Source: Candidatus Saccharimonadota bacterium
Lineage (GTDB): Bacteria > Patescibacteriota > Saccharimonadia > Saccharimonadales > Saccharimonadaceae
Direction: 5' to 3'
NCBI GenBank assembly: GCA_017561575.1
Contig: JAFZBS010000006.1
Span: 39,557 to 103,556, forward strand
Length of the DNA: 64,000 bases
Both the position numbers and the translations under genes were made by a program. The notes below the pieces were generated by a model that was not told the DNA's origin, made no database searches, and saw only the letters and a program-made list of their open reading frames with translations. Each line of letters starts with the position of its first letter. Position 1 is the first letter of the stretch. Positions 61,597 through 64,000 of the stretch are shown here, piece after piece.

Positions 61597-63013
61597 TCTT
61601 GAAATCATCGTAAGTTATCATTAGAGCTCTAGAATCCACCGACCTTAGATTCTCTAACGCCACCGTCACTACAATGAGAATTCCAGTACCCGAGATAGAC
61701 AAACCAATCGGGGCACCAGTCGTCAAGATAAATACCAAATCAGTAATAAACGGCAACATTGCAATGATTCCAAGTGCCAACGCACCAAAGAGATCGAGCC
61801 TCGTCACTACCTTGCCAAGATATTCTGCCGTCTTTATACCAGGGCGTACACCTTCAATAAACGCGCCCTGCTTTTGCAAATTATCAGCAATTTCCTTAGT
61901 ATTAAAGATAATCGAAGTATAGAAATAAGTAAATGCGAACACCAGCACGAAATAAACTGCCGGGTAAATAAACCATTGTGCCGTCAAGCCATCAGGATAC
62001 TGCGTCATGTAATTATTTGCCGATGGCGCAGAGAAAACCGTCGTGAGCGTCGCACCAATCTCATTACCCGGGTCTACAGATGTCACCACCTGCCCGACCA
62101 ATGCCGGCAAAGATAGAAAGGCTGTCGCAAAAATCACCGGAATCACGCCCGCCGCGATGAGCTTAATTGGCAAAATCGAACGAATCCCACCATAAGACGA
62201 GTTACCATGCACACGCTTGGCATAATTAATCATGATGATTCGTTGCGCCTCGTTTAGCTTCACCAAGACATAAATCACCACAATCATCGCAATTGTAAAC
62301 CCAAACACAATCCAGAATGTTGTCGGGTTCACCGGAAGCTCCAAGCCTCCAAACAAAGTAAGTGAGCCATTACTTGTATCGAATAATGCCGTACCGAGCG
62401 ATGCCATCGTCGTTGGAAGCTGCGAGATAATTGACGCAAAGATAAGTGTAGAAATACCGTTCCCAATTCCCTGCTCTGTTATTAATTCACCAAGCCACAT
62501 CAGTATCACCGAACCAGCCGTCATCGCCACCACCGACAAAGTCCAGTCGCCCGCCGTAGGAGCAAATTCCGTCGCAATATTTGCGGAAATTGTCGTCTGA
62601 TACAATATAAATATATATGCAATAGACTGCAACACAGCTAGCGGGACAGTGAGCATCCTCGTCCACTGGTTAATCTTGCGGCGACCAGTCTCACCGTCGT
62701 TAGAAAGCTCTTCAAGACGCGGAATCGCCTTGGTAAGAAGTTGCACTACGATCGAACCTGTAATATATGGCGAAAGACCAACTAGAATAATACTAAATGA
62801 CGCCAGCCCACCACCAGAAATGAGGTTTAAGAAGCTCGAAAAATCCGACTTCTCCATCAAGTTGCTCACCGCTTCCTTAAATGTCGATGCGTCACCCATC
62901 GGTACCGGTATTTGAGAGAGCAATCTATACGCCACCAAAATACCAAAAATTACGCCAACCCTTTTAAGCATATCTTTATTCTTGAGCGATTTGAAAATAG
63001 TCTTAAAATGCAT
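61586..63013 (-). CDS. secY: Protein translocase subunit SecY
   Basis: 475 residues with ten membrane segments. Motifs include RLLSQIPVPMGDA, GGGLASFSIILVGLSPYITGS with the plug region, GELITEQGIGNGIS and GVIPVIFATAFLSLP. It is the main export channel for the large secreted proteins here. Its promoter (TTGTAA, 17 nt, TATGAT at about 63040) carries AAGTGTGA before the -10 box, like the dispersed promoter. Confidence 0.97.
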   Translation of the reverse strand: MHFKTIFKSLKNKDMLKRVGVIFGILVAYRLLSQIPVPMGDASTFKEAVSNLMEKSDFSSFLNLISGGGLASFSIILVGLSPYITGSIVVQLLTKAIPRLEELSNDGETGRRKINQWTRMLTVPLAVLQSIAYIFILYQTTISANIATEFAPTAGDWTLSVVAMTAGSVILMWLGELITEQGIGNGISTLIFASIISQLPTTMASLGTALFDTSNGSLTLFGGLELPVNPTTFWIVFGFTIAMIVVIYVLVKLNEAQRIIMINYAKRVHGNSSYGGIRSILPIKLIAAGVIPVIFATAFLSLPALVGQVVTSVDPGNEIGATLTTVFSAPSANNYMTQYPDGLTAQWFIYPAVYFVLVFAFTYFYTSIIFNTKEIADNLQKQGAFIEGVRPGIKTAEYLGKVVTRLDLFGALALGIIAMLPFITDLVFILTTGAPIGLSISGTGILIVVTVALENLRSVDSRALMITYDDFKNES

Positions 63014-63068
63014 AAAACCTCTTTTTTCTTCTATCTATCATATCACACTTATCAGACAATTACAACAA

Positions 63069-63153
63069 TAAAAAAGAGGGCTTGGCCTCGCGGACTTAAC
63101 CACGGGGTCGCCCTCAATACCTATAATTATATATCATCTCTTACGAAAGTCAA
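63069..63153 (-). ncRNA. Candidate ~50-nt hairpin RNA with its own promoter, upstream of secY
   Basis: On the minus strand TTGACT (63153-63148), a 16-nt spacer and TATAAT (63131-63126) form a promoter. From about 63119 the RNA reads ATTGAGGGCGACCCCGTGG and TTAAGTCCGCGAGGCCAAG, then GCCCTC and six T. GAGGGC/GCCCTC closes an outer stem and CCCCGTGG/CCGCGAGG an inner one. The outer stem with its T-run is a terminator. No reading frame is present. The secY promoter starts just downstream. Confidence 0.6.
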
Positions 63154-63178
63154 ATATCCCCCGGAATGGGGGATATTT
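63154..63178. terminator. Terminator of the right-edge FISUMP gene
   Basis: ATATCCCCC and GGGGGATAT pair across 5 nt, with T-runs on both sides. On the minus strand it is just after the stop at 63190. Confidence 0.8.
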
Positions 63179-63189
63179 TGTGTGTAGAG

Positions 63190-64000
63190 TTAGAGGCGGA
63201 CGCAGCGGATATAATGCGCATCATCTCTGTAGTGACCGCTATTATCTATTACTCCAGTACTGCTGTCATAATTCAAATAGTGAGCCATGCTGCCATTTAC
63301 TATCACTGCAGATGTCCACCAGGATCCAGTATTGGTATATGCTAACTGCCCATCATAATGATATACCCCGCCAGCAACTGGAGAGAACTTAGGCAACGAT
63401 GTAGACATAGTTGATACTAGACTGCCTATTGAGCCGGCCGTATTATTTGCAATAATATAGCTTGGCAGGTGCCAATTAGCTGGACAGATATCTTCGGTCG
63501 CTAGTGTGTCATCAGAACTTCCAATAATGGTTTTTGCTGAAGCTGCTGCATAGTTATACCATACACCATATGTATCATTCCCAGAATCGTGACACTGAGG
63601 CGTGTCAAGACTACCACCGTTAATTATATCTTCTTCACAGACGTTTACGCTGTTATAAGTACTAAAGTTGGATTCGTTTGAGCTGACCGTACCAGTGATG
63701 CGGAGGTTTTGTGTCATCCAGCAGGCGCCTTCAATATAACGAACCGTGTAGTCACTACCGTCACGAGCATCATATACTGTATAATTGGCGTCACTAGCCA
63801 GCGATTGACATTCTGAAGCGGTAAAACTCTGCATATACGCGGGAACTTCATTCGTTACTGCCGTAAACGTAATCACATTAGTATAGTCACCAGCAGCTTG
63901 GTCAGCAGAAGCTTTAGCACCAATAGTAAAGTTAGTAGAGCTAGTACCAGTATAGCCAGTAGCGGCAGTACCATCATGGTTAGTAGTGGCATTAATGACT
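63190..64000 (-). CDS. C-terminal part of a FISUMP-domain surface protein (runs off right edge)
   Basis: The minus-strand frame is open from the window edge to TAA at 63190 (about 270 codons). The first part (GYTGTSSTNFTIGAKASADQ, then AAGDYTNVITFTAV) is the end of the N-terminal module shared with the other giant proteins. One FISUMP domain follows: AYMQSFTASECQSL, YIEGACWMTQNLRITG, EDICPANWHLPS and the ending YIRCVRL. A GTG at 63876 could be mistaken for the start, but the frame clearly continues upstream. Confidence 0.85.
   Translation of the reverse strand, partial: VINATTNHDGTAATGYTGTSSTNFTIGAKASADQAAGDYTNVITFTAVTNEVPAYMQSFTASECQSLASDANYTVYDARDGSDYTVRYIEGACWMTQNLRITGTVSSNESNFSTYNSVNVCEEDIINGGSLDTPQCHDSGNDTYGVWYNYAAASAKTIIGSSDDTLATEDICPANWHLPSYIIANNTAGSIGSLVSTMSTSLPKFSPVAGGVYHYDGQLAYTNTGSWWTSAVIVNGSMAHYLNYDSSTGVIDNSGHYRDDAHYIRCVRL

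Noticed and set aside
1..64000. CRISPR array or prophage
   Set aside because: No regularly spaced direct repeats, cas genes, integrase, terminase or capsid genes were seen. The repeated units found are promoters, tRNA fragments and protein domains.

Overview
The window looks like a compact, moderately AT-rich genome of an ultra-small host-associated bacterium of the Patescibacteria/CPR, most likely Candidatus Saccharibacteria (TM7). The reasons are very tight packing with 1-2 nt junctions and convergent overlaps of 4-26 nt, many leaderless genes, giant secreted proteins built from FISUMP, InlB-like and Ig-like modules, three sortases, an anaerobic ribonucleotide reductase with no neighbouring aerobic one, and cysteine-free L33 and L36. 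TGA is a rare stop but is used (rluA-like gene, CdiA_C-like gene), so the code is the standard one, unlike Gracilibacteria or Absconditabacteria. The lineage call is inference from gene content; no rRNA is present.

Layout. 1-9.3 kb: envelope and carbohydrate genes (CapA-like protein, GH97, sortase, YgjP-like metalloprotease, P-loop kinase, polysaccharide deacetylase), tRNA-Trp, a GT4/GH57 alpha-glucan pair, rpmG and a 56-codon small ORF with its own terminator. 9.4-18.5 kb: UvrD-like helicase-nuclease, gpsA, iscU/iscS (convergent), a DUF916-like protein, and nrdD-nrdG behind two NrdR boxes. 18.6-24 kb: a surface protein ending in a Hint domain, an EEP-family phosphohydrolase and a zincin-like protein. 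24.3-30 kb: tRNA-Val, prfA-prmC, HtrA, a membrane protein, lepB, rmuC, tRNA-Thr. 30.2-36.5 kb: a 2112-residue surface protein with a tyrosine-phosphatase domain. 36.6-44 kb: rubrerythrin, SDR, CDF transporter, DUF308 protein, a decayed FISUMP gene, a CdiA_C-like tRNase beside a candidate small RNA and two tRNAs, TPR protein, holB-like gene, pseudouridine synthase, trpS. 44-51.7 kb: a four-repeat FISUMP protein, tRNA-Ala, an OB-like protein, a choloylglycine-hydrolase-family enzyme, a sortase and an HD hydrolase. 51.7-56.6 kb: thyA-folA, a 182-bp long-palindrome element, glyA, tRNA-Ala, a gene apparently starting at ATA, and a SleB-like hydrolase. 56.7-63 kb: infA-rpmJ-rpsM-rpsK-rpsD-rpoA-rplQ-rplM-rpsI with secY and a class F-like sortase upstream. 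63-64 kb: a ~50-nt candidate RNA and the tail of another FISUMP protein.

Functional picture. thyA, folA, glyA and nrdDG serve dTMP, one-carbon and deoxynucleotide supply. Sortases, signal peptidase, SecY and HtrA process and export the large surface proteins, which probably contact a host cell. The least expected observations are: (1) a TATAAT box placed 6 nt before the ATG in at least eleven genes; (2) a 30-bp promoter sequence repeated exactly, once inside the prmC coding region; (3) partial copies of tRNA 3' ends in the trailers of three tRNA genes; (4) a stand-alone CdiA_C-like tRNase beside a candidate RNA and tRNA genes; (5) a long imperfect palindrome between folA and glyA; (6) a family of secreted proteins sharing one N-terminal module but carrying Hint, phosphatase or FISUMP C-termini.
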